A stretch of 64,000 nucleotides of DNA from Rheinheimera sp. MM224 (lineage in GTDB: Bacteria; Pseudomonadota; Gammaproteobacteria; Enterobacterales; Alteromonadaceae), in contig NZ_OX352320.1 of NCBI RefSeq assembly GCF_947090785.1, positions 1,922,001 through 1,986,000 on the forward strand, read 5' to 3'. A program made the translations under genes and the position numbers. Within the stretch, counting starts at the first letter, position 1. Each line of letters starts with the position of its first letter. Below the pieces are notes generated by a model that did not search any database, was not told the DNA's origin, and saw only the letters and a list, made by a program, of their open reading frames with translations. Of the stretch, positions 9,145 through 17,712 are shown one piece after another.

Positions 9145-9211
9145 CTGTCCTTTCTTTTCATAAATATTTCACAAATGTGACTTTGGTGGGGTAGTGGCAT
9201 CTGGCAGGGGC

Positions 9212-9220
9212 TGGTAGAAT
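9212..9220 (+). promoter_or_regulatory. Possible extended -10 element for nhaD
   Basis: TGGTAGAAT followed by a C-rich stretch (ACCACCCCGC) lies about 50 bases before the nhaD start. No good -35 hexamer is seen 17 bases upstream, so an extended -10 promoter is the simplest reading. Confidence 0.35.
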
Positions 9221-9272
9221 ACCACCCCGCAAATTCCTTCCTTTTCCACAACATTAAAGCTGGTACTACATC

Positions 9273-10520
9273 ATGTTAAGCGCAGTAATTTTGGCTCTGG
9301 TGGCAATAGCCTTTGTGATGATCGTTATAGAGGATATTATCCACGTAAACAAGGCAAAAACGACACTTTTTTTCGGTACTCTTTGCTGGATCCTCGCTTT
9401 TATTTTTCCTATGCATGGCGCTACAAGTGCCGACATCAGCGAGCAACTGAATCATAACTTATTAGAAATAGCCACTTTGTGGTTGTTTTTGATGTCAACC
9501 ATGACTTTTGTTGCTTATCTCAATAGCAAAGGCTTTATTTCTCAGGTGGTACAGCGCTTATTGCCGGCTGAATTGTCGGAACGCCGTTTGATGTTTATTA
9601 TCGCTGTATTTGCTTTTGTCTTCTCATCTTTTGCTGACAACGTGACTGCCACTCTGGTGGCTATCGCAGTGATTAGCAGTATCAAACTGGAAGTGAAAAA
9701 ACGTATTCAGTACGCCACTTTGATTATTTTTGCTGTGAACAGTGGTGGTGTATCGCTCATCACAGGTGACGTGACGACACTGATGTTCTTTTTAGCCGGC
9801 AAAGTCACTATTGCTAACCTGCTGTTGCTGATTATCCCTTCTTTATTTGCTGTAACTGTGCTGGCGATTTTGTTATCCCGCAAAATGAAAGGCCGTATAG
9901 TTCTTGAAAAATCACCTAAGCCGATTGAGAAAGCTGATGTGATTATCGCTATTATTTTTGCGTCCACTATAGGCTCAACGCTGCTGTTCAATATTCTGTT
10001 CCAGATCCCACCTGTACTGACTTTCCTGTTTGGTTTAGGTGTGATGTTCCTGGCCGCTCAGTACCTGCTGCGTAAGAAAACCGGAGTCAATATTTTAAGT
10101 TACATCCGCGAAGTCGAGTTTGATACCTTGTTGTTTTTCTTAGGTGTTTTACTGCTGGTTGGCATTATGAAAGAAATCGGCGTGCTGACCAATATCACGC
10201 ATCTGTATCAGTATTTAGAGCCTGTTCAAGCAAACTACCTGATGGGTTTAATGTCCGCACTGATTGATAACGTGCCTTTAACTGCTGCGTTATTAAAAGC
10301 TGATTTAACTATGACGACTGCTGAATGGCTGACTTTAACTTATGCTACTGGTGTAGGTGGTTCTATTCTGATCATAGGTTCTGCGGCCGGTATTATCGCC
10401 ATGAGTAAAGTAAAAGAGCTGACCTTTGGCACTTACTTTAAAATGGCCGGTTACCTGCTTGGCTGTTACAGCCTGGGTTATGTCGGTGTTTATTTTGTGG
10501 GGCAGACCTTCTTATCCTGA
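9273..10520 (+). CDS. nhaD: NhaD-type Na+/H+ antiporter
   Basis: 415-residue inner-membrane protein with about 11-13 hydrophobic helices. It exchanges external protons for cytoplasmic sodium and helps salt and alkaline-pH tolerance. Recognisable blocks are VIEDIIHVNKAK near the N-terminus, FADNVTATLVAI (about 120-132), SGGVSLITGDVTTLMFFLAGK and LIDNVPLTAALLKAD. The polar FADN and IDNVP pairs are typical of the ArsB/NhaD ion-transporter superfamily. The start lacks a clear Shine-Dalgarno. It is divergent from the mks operon and closed by its own terminator. Confidence 0.92.
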   Translation: MLSAVILALVAIAFVMIVIEDIIHVNKAKTTLFFGTLCWILAFIFPMHGATSADISEQLNHNLLEIATLWLFLMSTMTFVAYLNSKGFISQVVQRLLPAELSERRLMFIIAVFAFVFSSFADNVTATLVAIAVISSIKLEVKKRIQYATLIIFAVNSGGVSLITGDVTTLMFFLAGKVTIANLLLLIIPSLFAVTVLAILLSRKMKGRIVLEKSPKPIEKADVIIAIIFASTIGSTLLFNILFQIPPVLTFLFGLGVMFLAAQYLLRKKTGVNILSYIREVEFDTLLFFLGVLLLVGIMKEIGVLTNITHLYQYLEPVQANYLMGLMSALIDNVPLTAALLKADLTMTTAEWLTLTYATGVGGSILIIGSAAGIIAMSKVKELTFGTYFKMAGYLLGCYSLGYVGVYFVGQTFLS

Positions 10521-10580
10521 GCAACAACACCGGCTTAAGCTGTTGCCGTTTTTTGTAATTGAATTACAGAAAACGGCAAA
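10521..10580 (+). terminator. Terminator region after nhaD, two overlapping hairpins
   Basis: GCAACA (10521-10526) can pair with TGTTGC (10541-10546), followed by CGTTTTTTG. A second, longer repeat, GCCGTTTT with AAAACGGC around TGTAATT/AATTACA, overlaps it at 10545-10577, so two alternative stems are possible. Confidence 0.65.
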
Positions 10581-10656
10581 AGACGGCTAAACGGCTATTG
10601 CCTTTTGTAAAAAAGTCACTTAAGCTCAGCGCCGTCAATCATACGTGATTATGAGA

Positions 10657-10704
10657 TACCTAACGTAATTGGAACTGTGATGCAGCTTCAAGTACGACGG
10701 GTAT
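10657..10704 (+). repeat. Intergenic structured repeat, short unit
   Basis: The unit opens TACCTAACGTAATTGG and closes GCAGCTTCAAGTACGACGGGTAT. Both ends match the long unit that follows, but the central hairpin part is missing, so this looks like an internally deleted copy. Confidence 0.6.
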
Positions 10705-10705
10705 C

Positions 10706-10830
10706 TACCCTAAGTAATTGGAGTTACAGCGCGACGACAAGTGCATGAGTCCCCAGGAGCATAGTAGTCCTATGTGACTGGGGCGAGGGCGCGCAGTCAA
10801 CAAAGCTGTGGCTCCAAGAACGACGGGTAT
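10706..10830 (+). repeat. Intergenic structured repeat, full unit with hairpin
   Basis: The unit opens TACCCTAAGTAATTGG and closes AGCTGTGGCTCCAAGAACG then ACGGGTAT, parallel to the short unit just upstream. The middle holds CCCCAG (10751-10756) and CTGGGG (10778-10783) enclosing CATAG/CTATG. Similar intergenic elements are, to my memory, widespread in Alteromonadales; I know of no assigned function. It ends immediately before the lysine riboswitch. Confidence 0.6.
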
Positions 10831-11000
10831 AGACCAGAAGAGGAGCGTTAACCAGGTAGAACATCTCAGGCTGCTACAAGCCGCAGGGTGTTTGAGGGGG
10901 ATTAACGCCGAGGACCAGATGCTGTAGCGGCAGATGGTCCGGTTGTTAAGGCTGAATCCTTACGACTGTCACCTGTTTTTTGTGGTGGAGAGCTTCTGGC
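10831..11000 (+). promoter_or_regulatory. Lysine riboswitch (L box) controlling lysC
   Basis: The conserved core is visible: CCAGAAGAGGAGCGTTAACC (10834-10853), GATTAACGCCGAGGACC (about 10902-10918), then GGCTGAATCC and GACTGTCACC (10965-10974). These match the E. coli lysC leader as I remember it (CCAGAAGAGGCGCGTT, GCCGAGG, GGGCTGAATCCCC, GTTGTCACC). CCAGAAG (10834-10840) can also pair with CTTCTGG (10993-10999), the same alternative pairing that can be drawn in E. coli. Lysine binding should reduce lysC expression. It lies 114 bases before the start codon. Confidence 0.93.
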
Positions 11001-11113
11001 CTTTGTGTGTCTGTGATCAGTTGTTTGCAGCATCGTGCCTGCTTTACAACTTTATTTACTGCCTGCAAATGCCATGCTCTGCCTTATGACTTTTTGAATA
11101 AGGAGAGACTCGA

Positions 11114-12460
11114 ATGTCTAATCAACTTATTGTCGCCAAATTTGGCGGAACTTCAGTGGCCGATTTTCCGGCTATGTCCCGTTGTGCTGATATTGTGTTA
11201 GCCGATCCGAATATCCGTCTGGTCGCTGTGAGCGCCAGTTCAGGCGTGACCAATTTATTGGTCGATATCACCAAACAAACCGAAGTTCAGGCCCGCTACA
11301 CTTCATTTGAAGGCATAGAGCGTATTACTTTGGCTGTGTTGAATGCTCTGCAGCAACCAGAAGCTGTAGCTGCGCAAATCAATACGTTATTGGCTGATTT
11401 ACGTAACCTGATTGAAACAGGTGGCGCTGTGTATTCTGGTGCGCACAAAGATCTGATCCAGTCCTTTGGTGAGCGTTTAAGTTCAGTGTTATTTACCCAG
11501 GTTTTAGTGGAACGAGGCGCAGCAGCCCAGTGCTTTGACGTGCGCCGGGTGCTTCGCACCGATAGCCGTTTTGGTAAAGGCGAACCGCAAATTCATCTGA
11601 TTGCTGAATTAGCACAAACCCATCTGCAGCCTTTGCTGTTAGAACAGATAGTAGTGACCCAAGGTTTTATTGGCGCTGATGAAGCAGGGCAAACCACCAC
11701 TTTAGGTCGCGGCGGCTCTGATTACAGCGCAGCCTTGTTAGGTGAAGCTTTAAACGCTCACATTGTACAAATCTGGACTGATGTGGTGGGGATTTTTACC
11801 ACAGACCCACGTCTGACATCGGATGCCCGTTGTATCAATGAAATCAGTTTTGATGAAGCGGCCGAAATGGCCACTTTTGGTGCCAAAGTATTGCACCCGG
11901 CCACCTTAATTCCGGCGATGCGCCGCAACATCAAAGTTTTTGTCGGTTCCAGTCGGGAACCTGAAGCCGGTGGTACCTGGATTGCAAAAACTGTGGAACA
12001 TAAACCTGCGTACCGCGCTATAGCATTGCGTAAATCCCAGACGCTGATCACGGTGAAAAGCCCGGAAATGCTACACGCTGCAGGCTTTTTAGCCCGGGTC
12101 TTTGATATTTTAAGCCGTCATCAGATTTCAGTAGATTTAGTGACTACATCGGAAATTTCAGTGGCTTTAACTCTGGATGAATCTGCTGGCAGCGCGTTCA
12201 GCACATCAACAGAACCTGCTATTGCAGAGCTGAAAGCATTTTGTGAAGTAACAGTAGAGCAGGGCTTAAGTCTGGTGGCTGTGATAGGTAATCATCTGCA
12301 TAGCACCAAAGGTGTAACAGGTGAGCTATTTAGTGCTTTGGAGCAAATTAATATGCGGCTGATTTGTCACGGTGCTTCGCGCCACAACCTGTGCTTTTTA
12401 GTACAGGATGCGTCAGCTGCTGCAGTGGTGAAAGAGCTGCACCAGAAGTTATTTAATTAA
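11114..12460 (+). CDS. lysC: Lysine-sensitive aspartate kinase III
   Basis: Phosphorylates aspartate, the first step to lysine, threonine, methionine and diaminopimelate. The 448-residue protein has the amino-acid kinase motif KFGGTSV at residues 9-15, GRGGSDYSAALLGEALNA in the catalytic domain, and two C-terminal ACT domains (from about 300; EISVALTLD, VAVIGNHL). It is a monofunctional LysC without a homoserine dehydrogenase extension. AAGGAGA precedes the ATG. The lysine riboswitch upstream supports the lysine-specific isoenzyme call and implies control by lysine at both RNA and enzyme level. A strong terminator follows. Confidence 0.95.
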   Translation: MSNQLIVAKFGGTSVADFPAMSRCADIVLADPNIRLVAVSASSGVTNLLVDITKQTEVQARYTSFEGIERITLAVLNALQQPEAVAAQINTLLADLRNLIETGGAVYSGAHKDLIQSFGERLSSVLFTQVLVERGAAAQCFDVRRVLRTDSRFGKGEPQIHLIAELAQTHLQPLLLEQIVVTQGFIGADEAGQTTTLGRGGSDYSAALLGEALNAHIVQIWTDVVGIFTTDPRLTSDARCINEISFDEAAEMATFGAKVLHPATLIPAMRRNIKVFVGSSREPEAGGTWIAKTVEHKPAYRAIALRKSQTLITVKSPEMLHAAGFLARVFDILSRHQISVDLVTTSEISVALTLDESAGSAFSTSTEPAIAELKAFCEVTVEQGLSLVAVIGNHLHSTKGVTGELFSALEQINMRLICHGASRHNLCFLVQDASAAAVVKELHQKLFN

Positions 12461-12471
12461 ATCATCTTTAC

Positions 12472-12502
12472 AGACAGGGTCAGCAAGTACCCTGTCTTTT
12501 TC
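12472..12502 (+). terminator. Terminator of lysC
   Basis: AGACAGGGT (12472-12480) pairs with ACCCTGTCT across an 8-base loop and is followed by TTTTTCT. Confidence 0.9.
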
Positions 12503-12617
12503 TCTGCTTCTGCCTTACTTTAGACACTTCTGTATAAAAATCAGCAATCCAGGACACGTGACCTTTACTTATTCTGGGTAGACTGAGTCACTTCTTCAGG
12601 CTGACAGGACTCTACGT

Positions 12618-13472
12618 ATGGCAAATCAGGCGTATCTACTGCAACAATTAAACAAAGCTGTGTTGCTGATGGCAACCAGGTTGGATCAGGAGCAACAGGC
12701 CAGTTTGGATGAACTGGCTGAAGCCGCGGCTTTATCTAAATATCATTTTCATCGCATCTACCGTTTGCTGCTGGGGGAAACCTGTCAGCAAACTCAGCTC
12801 AGATTAAAGCTAGCCAAAGCAGGCCAGGCGCTAACTCTGGCAAAAACCTCAGTCACTGAAGCGGCGTTGCAGGCCGGTTTCACTTCGTCTCAATCTTTAG
12901 CAAAAGCCTTGCAGCGTGAATTGGGCAGTAACGCCACAGATTTACGCTCTGATCCGGACCGCTTGAAGAGTGTTTTGCTGGAGTTGACGACTCCACGGCA
13001 ACCGGCTGATTCACCTTATCAGGTAACACTAGTGTCTCTTGCTCCTTGCACAGTGGTCAGTATTAGCACCCTTGGTCAGTATCCTGAATTGAACGACACT
13101 TATGGTTATCTGTTTAGTGTGCTGGCAGAGCATACCGAAATACAGGCCATTCTTGGCTTGGCCTATGAGGATGTCGATGGCGATCTGAATGCCCGTTTTG
13201 ATTGTGCTTTACTGGTACAGCCACTACCAGCGCAATTGCAGCCTGAACTACAACTGCAGCAGCTTGGAGCTCAGCAGTATTTGGTGTTACGCCATCAGGG
13301 TAGTTATGAAACTTTGTCGGATAGTATCGACTGGTTGTACTCTTATTGTCTGAGCCATGGCTCTTACCTGCCAGATCACCAGCCTTGTTTGCACCATTAT
13401 CTGGACGATCCGGAGCAGGTTGATGAGACTTTGCTGCGCACTGATATTTATTTGCCTGTGATGGCAAGCTAA
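12618..13472 (+). CDS. AraC-family regulator with C-terminal GyrI-like ligand domain
   Basis: 284 residues. Residues about 10-110 form a double helix-turn-helix (LAEAAALSKYHFHRIYRLLLG, then VTEAALQAGFTSSQSLAKALQR), placed at the N-terminus as in Rob/SoxS-type proteins. Residues 125-284 form a GyrI/SbmC-like effector-binding domain. AGGA lies 8 bases before the ATG. The second helix differs from the usual GFxSxxxFxRxFK core (SLAKALQRELG), so target specificity cannot be guessed. It is a single gene between terminators; no partner is evident. Confidence 0.85.
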   Translation: MANQAYLLQQLNKAVLLMATRLDQEQQASLDELAEAAALSKYHFHRIYRLLLGETCQQTQLRLKLAKAGQALTLAKTSVTEAALQAGFTSSQSLAKALQRELGSNATDLRSDPDRLKSVLLELTTPRQPADSPYQVTLVSLAPCTVVSISTLGQYPELNDTYGYLFSVLAEHTEIQAILGLAYEDVDGDLNARFDCALLVQPLPAQLQPELQLQQLGAQQYLVLRHQGSYETLSDSIDWLYSYCLSHGSYLPDHQPCLHHYLDDPEQVDETLLRTDIYLPVMAS

Positions 13473-13493
13473 ACATCCTTATTGCATACATAA

Positions 13494-13530
13494 AAAAGGC
13501 GTCTCTGTAAACAGGACGCCTTATGCGTTT
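13494..13530. terminator. Terminator between convergent AraC-like and HDOD genes
   Basis: AAGGCGTC and GACGCCTT enclose an 11-base loop. On the minus strand the stem is followed by TTTTTT, so it is strongest for the HDOD gene; on the plus strand the tail is weaker. Confidence 0.8.
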
Positions 13531-13545
13531 TATCCGTGAAAGAAC

Positions 13546-14388
13546 TTAGACAAACAGCTGCTTCATATCCTGATAAATCACGGTGAATTCAGGAGATCGG
13601 TAGAAATCAACACCTGTGATTAAGCCGCGGTCAGCAAAAGGTTTTAATGCCAGACGAGGTTCAGTTTTGTCTTTGCTGTGGCCTTTTTGAATAGTGGCAA
13701 TACGGATGAAATCCAGATAATTCACTTTATCAGTATGAGGCAATTTGGTGTTCCATTGCTCTGCCACTTCAACCAGTTCATCCGGGAATTCCCATTTACG
13801 TAAAATACTACCACCTATGCCACCCGCTAAATCTGTGATGCAGCCTGCGATAAAGTCTTTGTCACCAAACTGATCCAGATGTTTTTCCGCTTCAGTCAGA
13901 ATAGGCAAAGCGCCGATGTTATGAATTAAACCGGCTAAAGTCATAGTGTCAAAATTCACCGGGCTGACTTTTAAGTTGCTGTTGTAAAGCTGCATAGCTG
14001 CCAGCGCTATAGCCGCCACTTCCAAAGTGTCTTGCCAGACTTTGCTCATCATGCCTTTGATTAAACTGGAATGAGAGACAAACAATTGCTCAACCGCCAT
14101 AGCTGTCACTATGTTTTTGATATAACGCAAACCTATACGTGTTACAGCCTGATGCAGGGAATTGACATGAACAGATCGGCCTAAAAAGGCGCTGTTGGCT
14201 ATTTTCATCATACGGGCCGACATGGCCGGGTCGTGAGAAATAATGTCTGCCATCTGGTTTAAATTAACATTTGGATCTTCCGCCATTTTACGAATTCGTA
14301 AGGCAATTTCAGGAAGACTTGGCAGCACCAAGGTATCATTCTGGATTTTTTCAACCAGCAAGCTTAATAACGCGTTTTCGTTTGACAT
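13546..14388 (-). CDS. HDOD-domain signalling protein
   Basis: 280 residues, almost entirely an HDOD domain (about 15-220; LPSLPEIALRIRKMAEDPN, ISHDPAMSARMMKIANSAFLG, AGLIHNIGALPIL). HDOD proteins are HD-related but usually lack phosphohydrolase residues and act in signalling or motility control. I place the start at the ATG (14386-14388); a TTG three codons upstream is also possible. No GGDEF, EAL or receiver domain is fused. Role unknown. Confidence 0.85.
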   Translation of the reverse strand: MSNENALLSLLVEKIQNDTLVLPSLPEIALRIRKMAEDPNVNLNQMADIISHDPAMSARMMKIANSAFLGRSVHVNSLHQAVTRIGLRYIKNIVTAMAVEQLFVSHSSLIKGMMSKVWQDTLEVAAIALAAMQLYNSNLKVSPVNFDTMTLAGLIHNIGALPILTEAEKHLDQFGDKDFIAGCITDLAGGIGGSILRKWEFPDELVEVAEQWNTKLPHTDKVNYLDFIRIATIQKGHSKDKTEPRLALKPFADRGLITGVDFYRSPEFTVIYQDMKQLFV

Positions 14389-14539
14389 AAACTGCAACCC
14401 TGTGACAAAAAAGGAGAACTATCTGTGTGTGGTGTCTTTTAATTTTGTTGTAGACGAACATCTTGATTATTAGCGAATTCTATTGGCTTTGCCCAGTAGT
14501 AAAACAAAAGAATTTTTCATTTTGTCCAGATTGTGGGAA

Positions 14540-16282
14540 TTATTCGGCTTCTTTACCCTGAATTTGAAACAACTTGTCACGAATTTGCCAAAAACGACCA
14601 TCCTTGCGCGCTATGATTGCTTCGGGCGGTTGCAATCGATGGGCTTGTTGTAAGACTTTATTGACTGTGGTTTCAGTGAATGGCCTGTGCCTGTCGACCA
14701 GATGAGGTGGCACAAACAAAGTTAAAAACTTTTGTTTTTGCGCTTTGGTCTGCAAGCTCCAGTATTCGGCAATTTCTGCGCCATCAGCACTAAAATAACT
14801 GACTTTGAGAGAGGTTTTGCCTTCTTTACTTTGGTGGCTTTGTAATTGCATTCGTGTGACATAAAGCACTAACGCATCTTTTAAGCTTAAGGCTTCTTTG
14901 AGTTTTTTATCCGGGTCGACCAACACCAGACCACAGTCACCGCAGTTGCGGGCGGCAATATCATTTTCGGCGCCACAGTCCGGGCAAAATTTCGCTTTAA
15001 AGCGATAACCACAGGCTAGCGGTTTGGCATCCTCATCTTCTTTGTAGCCCTGACAGCGGCGGCCGTAATGTTCCAGCACTAAACCCCTGTCGTCCGTTTT
15101 GCCCCAAAAGTTATTAAAAAAACCACACAAAGGGCAGGGTACAGTCACCAGTTCTGTGCCTGGCTCTGGTCTTAGTTCTCCTATATCAGGTTGCTCCAGA
15201 TTAAAACGGTTCCCGGCATAATCCAGAACCAGACAATCGGTTTTTCCCGGACTTAATCGAAGTCCACGGCCAACAATCTGCTGATACAAAGTGACAGATT
15301 CTGTCGGGCGTAAAATAGCTATTAAGTCGATATGAGGGGCATCAAAGCCAGTCGTTAATACAGCCACATTCACCAGGTACTTCAGCTGCTTTTGCTTAAA
15401 GCTGTGGATCAGTGCATCCCGCTCTTTTTGTGGGGTGTCGCCTAAAATCAGTGCAGTTTGGCTAGCGGGTAAATAACCTAAAATCTCGCGTGCATGAGCT
15501 GTGGTGGCGGCAAAAATCATCACACCTACACGGCTTTGTGCCTGCTGTATCACTTGTTGAATAATTTGAGGGGTGGCGCGCTGTTGCTGATTAATGCGCA
15601 AATCCAGATCAGCTTCTTTAAAATAGCCACTGGCCGTCGGTTTTAAGCCCGCGAAGTCGTAACTTAATACCGGCGCATCCATCAGTACGGCTGGAGTTAA
15701 ATAACCTTCCCCTAATAAAAAGCGGATGGGCAAATCAAAAATGCAGTACTTAAAAAAGCGGGGCTCTGTGGTGCGGATAAGGCCACGGCTGTGGTACTGA
15801 TAAATCCAGCCTGAACCTAAACGGTAAGGTGTAGCTGTTAAGCCCAGCACTTTTAAATCCGGGTTTTGTGATTGCAGTGAGCGAATAACTTTTAAGTAAC
15901 TGCTGTCTTCGTCGTCACCCACCCTATGGCATTCATCAATGACCAATAAGCTGTATTGTTCAGTAAATTCAGCCAGGTTTCTCGCTACCGACTGCACTGA
16001 GGCAAATACAACTTTGGCTGCGGTTTCTTTGCGACCGAGGCTTGCAGAAAAAATAGCGGCTTCCAAGCCATAACTTTGGTATTTAGCGTGGTTTTGTTCC
16101 ACCAGCTCTTTGACATGAGCCAAGACTAAAACCCGACCCCGAGCCAAGCGTGCCAGTTCGGCTATCACCAAACTTTTGCCTGCACCTGTGGGCAATACCA
16201 ACACTGCTGCATCTGGCTTCTGGCGAAAATGCACTAAAACGGATTTAACCGCCTGTTGTTGATAGTCTCGAAGTTGCAGCAT
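14540..16282 (-). CDS. radD: RadD-like superfamily 2 DNA helicase/ATPase
   Basis: 580 residues against about 586 for E. coli RadD (YejH), which supports recombination and replication-fork repair. Walker A PTGAGKS (residues 31-37), motif II DECH (116-119), motif III LTATP and a C-terminal helicase motif QIVGRGLRLSPGK are all present. A Cys-rich zinc part follows (CPLCGFF, then CGYRFKAKFCPDCGAEND and NCGDCG), typical of RadD. The start at 16280-16282 has no obvious Shine-Dalgarno. Single gene on the minus strand. Confidence 0.9.
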   Translation of the reverse strand: MLQLRDYQQQAVKSVLVHFRQKPDAAVLVLPTGAGKSLVIAELARLARGRVLVLAHVKELVEQNHAKYQSYGLEAAIFSASLGRKETAAKVVFASVQSVARNLAEFTEQYSLLVIDECHRVGDDEDSSYLKVIRSLQSQNPDLKVLGLTATPYRLGSGWIYQYHSRGLIRTTEPRFFKYCIFDLPIRFLLGEGYLTPAVLMDAPVLSYDFAGLKPTASGYFKEADLDLRINQQQRATPQIIQQVIQQAQSRVGVMIFAATTAHAREILGYLPASQTALILGDTPQKERDALIHSFKQKQLKYLVNVAVLTTGFDAPHIDLIAILRPTESVTLYQQIVGRGLRLSPGKTDCLVLDYAGNRFNLEQPDIGELRPEPGTELVTVPCPLCGFFNNFWGKTDDRGLVLEHYGRRCQGYKEDEDAKPLACGYRFKAKFCPDCGAENDIAARNCGDCGLVLVDPDKKLKEALSLKDALVLYVTRMQLQSHQSKEGKTSLKVSYFSADGAEIAEYWSLQTKAQKQKFLTLFVPPHLVDRHRPFTETTVNKVLQQAHRLQPPEAIIARKDGRFWQIRDKLFQIQGKEAE

Positions 16283-16303
16283 AAGGATGGTTTACGCAGG
16301 AAG

Positions 16304-16326
16304 AAGGGGGCAAAAACAGCCCCCTT
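16304..16326 (-). terminator. Terminator after the small lipoprotein gene
   Basis: On the minus strand AAGGGGGC, a T-rich loop and GCCCCCTT are followed by CTT. It separates the mfd-csiV-lipoprotein run from radD. Confidence 0.75.
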
Positions 16327-16344
16327 GATGATTTAAACGGAGTA

Positions 16345-16596
16345 TTACTGAATACCGTGGTTGGAGAAGACGGTAGCGCGGTCAGCTAAGAAAGTGATTT
16401 TGATATTTTTTGCATCATCACCCCAACGGCAGCTTTTTGTACCAACAGCTTCGTCACAATGAGTCGCAGTGCCTAAAATGCTGGTCACTTCGTCGTACGT
16501 CATACCAGCTTTCACCTGGTTGTAATTGTCTTGAGTCAGTTTGCTACATGCCCCTAAAAGGCTTAGCGCTGCTAACAAAATCACGATTTTTTTCAT
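16345..16596 (-). CDS. Small DUF3862-type lipoprotein
   Basis: 83 residues with lipobox LGAC (Cys17) followed by Ser-Lys. The mature part YNQVKAGMTYDEVTSILGTA resembles the SmpA/OmlA/DUF3862 fold, and two Cys residues (TATHC, KSCRWGDD) could form a disulfide. AAGGAA lies 8 bases before the ATG. It is 27 bases downstream of csiV on the same strand and probably cotranscribed. Cell-envelope function, otherwise unknown. Confidence 0.8.
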   Translation of the reverse strand: MKKIVILLAALSLLGACSKLTQDNYNQVKAGMTYDEVTSILGTATHCDEAVGTKSCRWGDDAKNIKITFLADRATVFSNHGIQ

Positions 16597-16623
16597 AACA
16601 GATTCCTTGTGTTATTTAACTAT

Positions 16624-17712
16624 TTAAAGTGTTGCCGCCTGTGTTGCTTGTGGCGGGGTAAAGCGTTTTACCTGAATAATCACTCCTAAACGTGGGTGAT
16701 CCAGATAATGAATTTGGCCTAAGGTTAAACGTGCGCTTTGTTTCACCGCAATTTGTGCCGGCTGGTTGGCATCATCAAGCTGGCGCAGATAAAAAGTACC
16801 GTCAAACTGGATAAAGCGACCCAAACGTAACTGAACTAAAGAGTCAAATTGCCAAGGACTGTACCATAATTGCAGGCTGCTCTGACCTTGCTGCACTGCG
16901 GCTAACTGCTGTTGAACCTGCTGCATCAAATCGATACTTTGTTCAGTCTCTGTGGCCGCTTCATTCTGATACACCCCTGCATACCAATGACTACGGCTAT
17001 TCCTGCCTGATACCAAAGGCTGACGCCAGGCAGTATGCAGCAGGAGTTGTTTGCCTGCTTCACGTTGTAACTGGTACGCCAGATTTTTCAATTGCAGACC
17101 ATCAGGACCTACCAAATAGGCATTGTCTTTCGCCACGCCATCGCCAGTAAATGTGGTCGGAATTTGTGCCGGTGCAGGCAATTGTAAAGCTAGCTCTTGT
17201 GCACTTAAAGCTCTGCTTATCAACTGGCCATCAGCATCCCATTGTTCCATCTGGCAATTCTGGAAATTCAGCTGGTACAAAGACGCTACTACAGGTTCTG
17301 CGTCTAATTGCACATCCAATGAATCTGCCGGAGCTGCTGCAACTGGTTGCATAGTTTGTTGATGTTCGCTTAACAGTTGCTGAATTTGTTGTTGTGCTGT
17401 TATCGAAACAGGTGCAGAAACAGGGGCAGCAGCAGGCGCTGTTGCATCTAATGCCGCAGGTGCTGGTGCGCACGCTGGAATAGCCTTTATTAAATCAGCG
17501 ACTGCAGGTTGCACCAGTGGGCGCATTAAATCCATCGCATTGCTGGTTTTTAACGGAGCCGTCGGCGCTTCAAACTGCTCTTTTAAGCTTTTGTCCGTGG
17601 TACGGCTAAAAGCTATTAGTTCAATTTCATACCAACTATTGGCGAAGGCTGGGGCTGTGGCAAACAAAGCCACTACAGCCAATCCCAGCGATGTTAAACG
17701 CAGATGTTTCAT
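16624..17712 (-). CDS. csiV: CsiV-family periplasmic protein
   Basis: 362 residues with a clear signal peptide (to about residue 24, FATAPAFA-NS). WYEIELIAFSR opens the mature protein, and the C-terminal half contains SARLTLGQIHYLDHPRLGVIIQV, typical of the CsiV/PF10972 family. In Shewanella CsiV supports PBP1a with LpoA (known of the family). Residues 85-140 are low-complexity Ala/Pro/Gln. Its ATG overlaps the mfd stop (ATGA), so it is translationally coupled to mfd, a gene order I recall from Shewanella and Vibrio. Confidence 0.85.
   Translation of the reverse strand: MKHLRLTSLGLAVVALFATAPAFANSWYEIELIAFSRTTDKSLKEQFEAPTAPLKTSNAMDLMRPLVQPAVADLIKAIPACAPAPAALDATAPAAAPVSAPVSITAQQQIQQLLSEHQQTMQPVAAAPADSLDVQLDAEPVVASLYQLNFQNCQMEQWDADGQLISRALSAQELALQLPAPAQIPTTFTGDGVAKDNAYLVGPDGLQLKNLAYQLQREAGKQLLLHTAWRQPLVSGRNSRSHWYAGVYQNEAATETEQSIDLMQQVQQQLAAVQQGQSSLQLWYSPWQFDSLVQLRLGRFIQFDGTFYLRQLDDANQPAQIAVKQSARLTLGQIHYLDHPRLGVIIQVKRFTPPQATQAATL

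Noticed and set aside
10980..11201. Small ORF in the lysC leader
   Set aside because: It starts in the riboswitch expression platform and runs out of frame into lysC; no ribosome-binding site.
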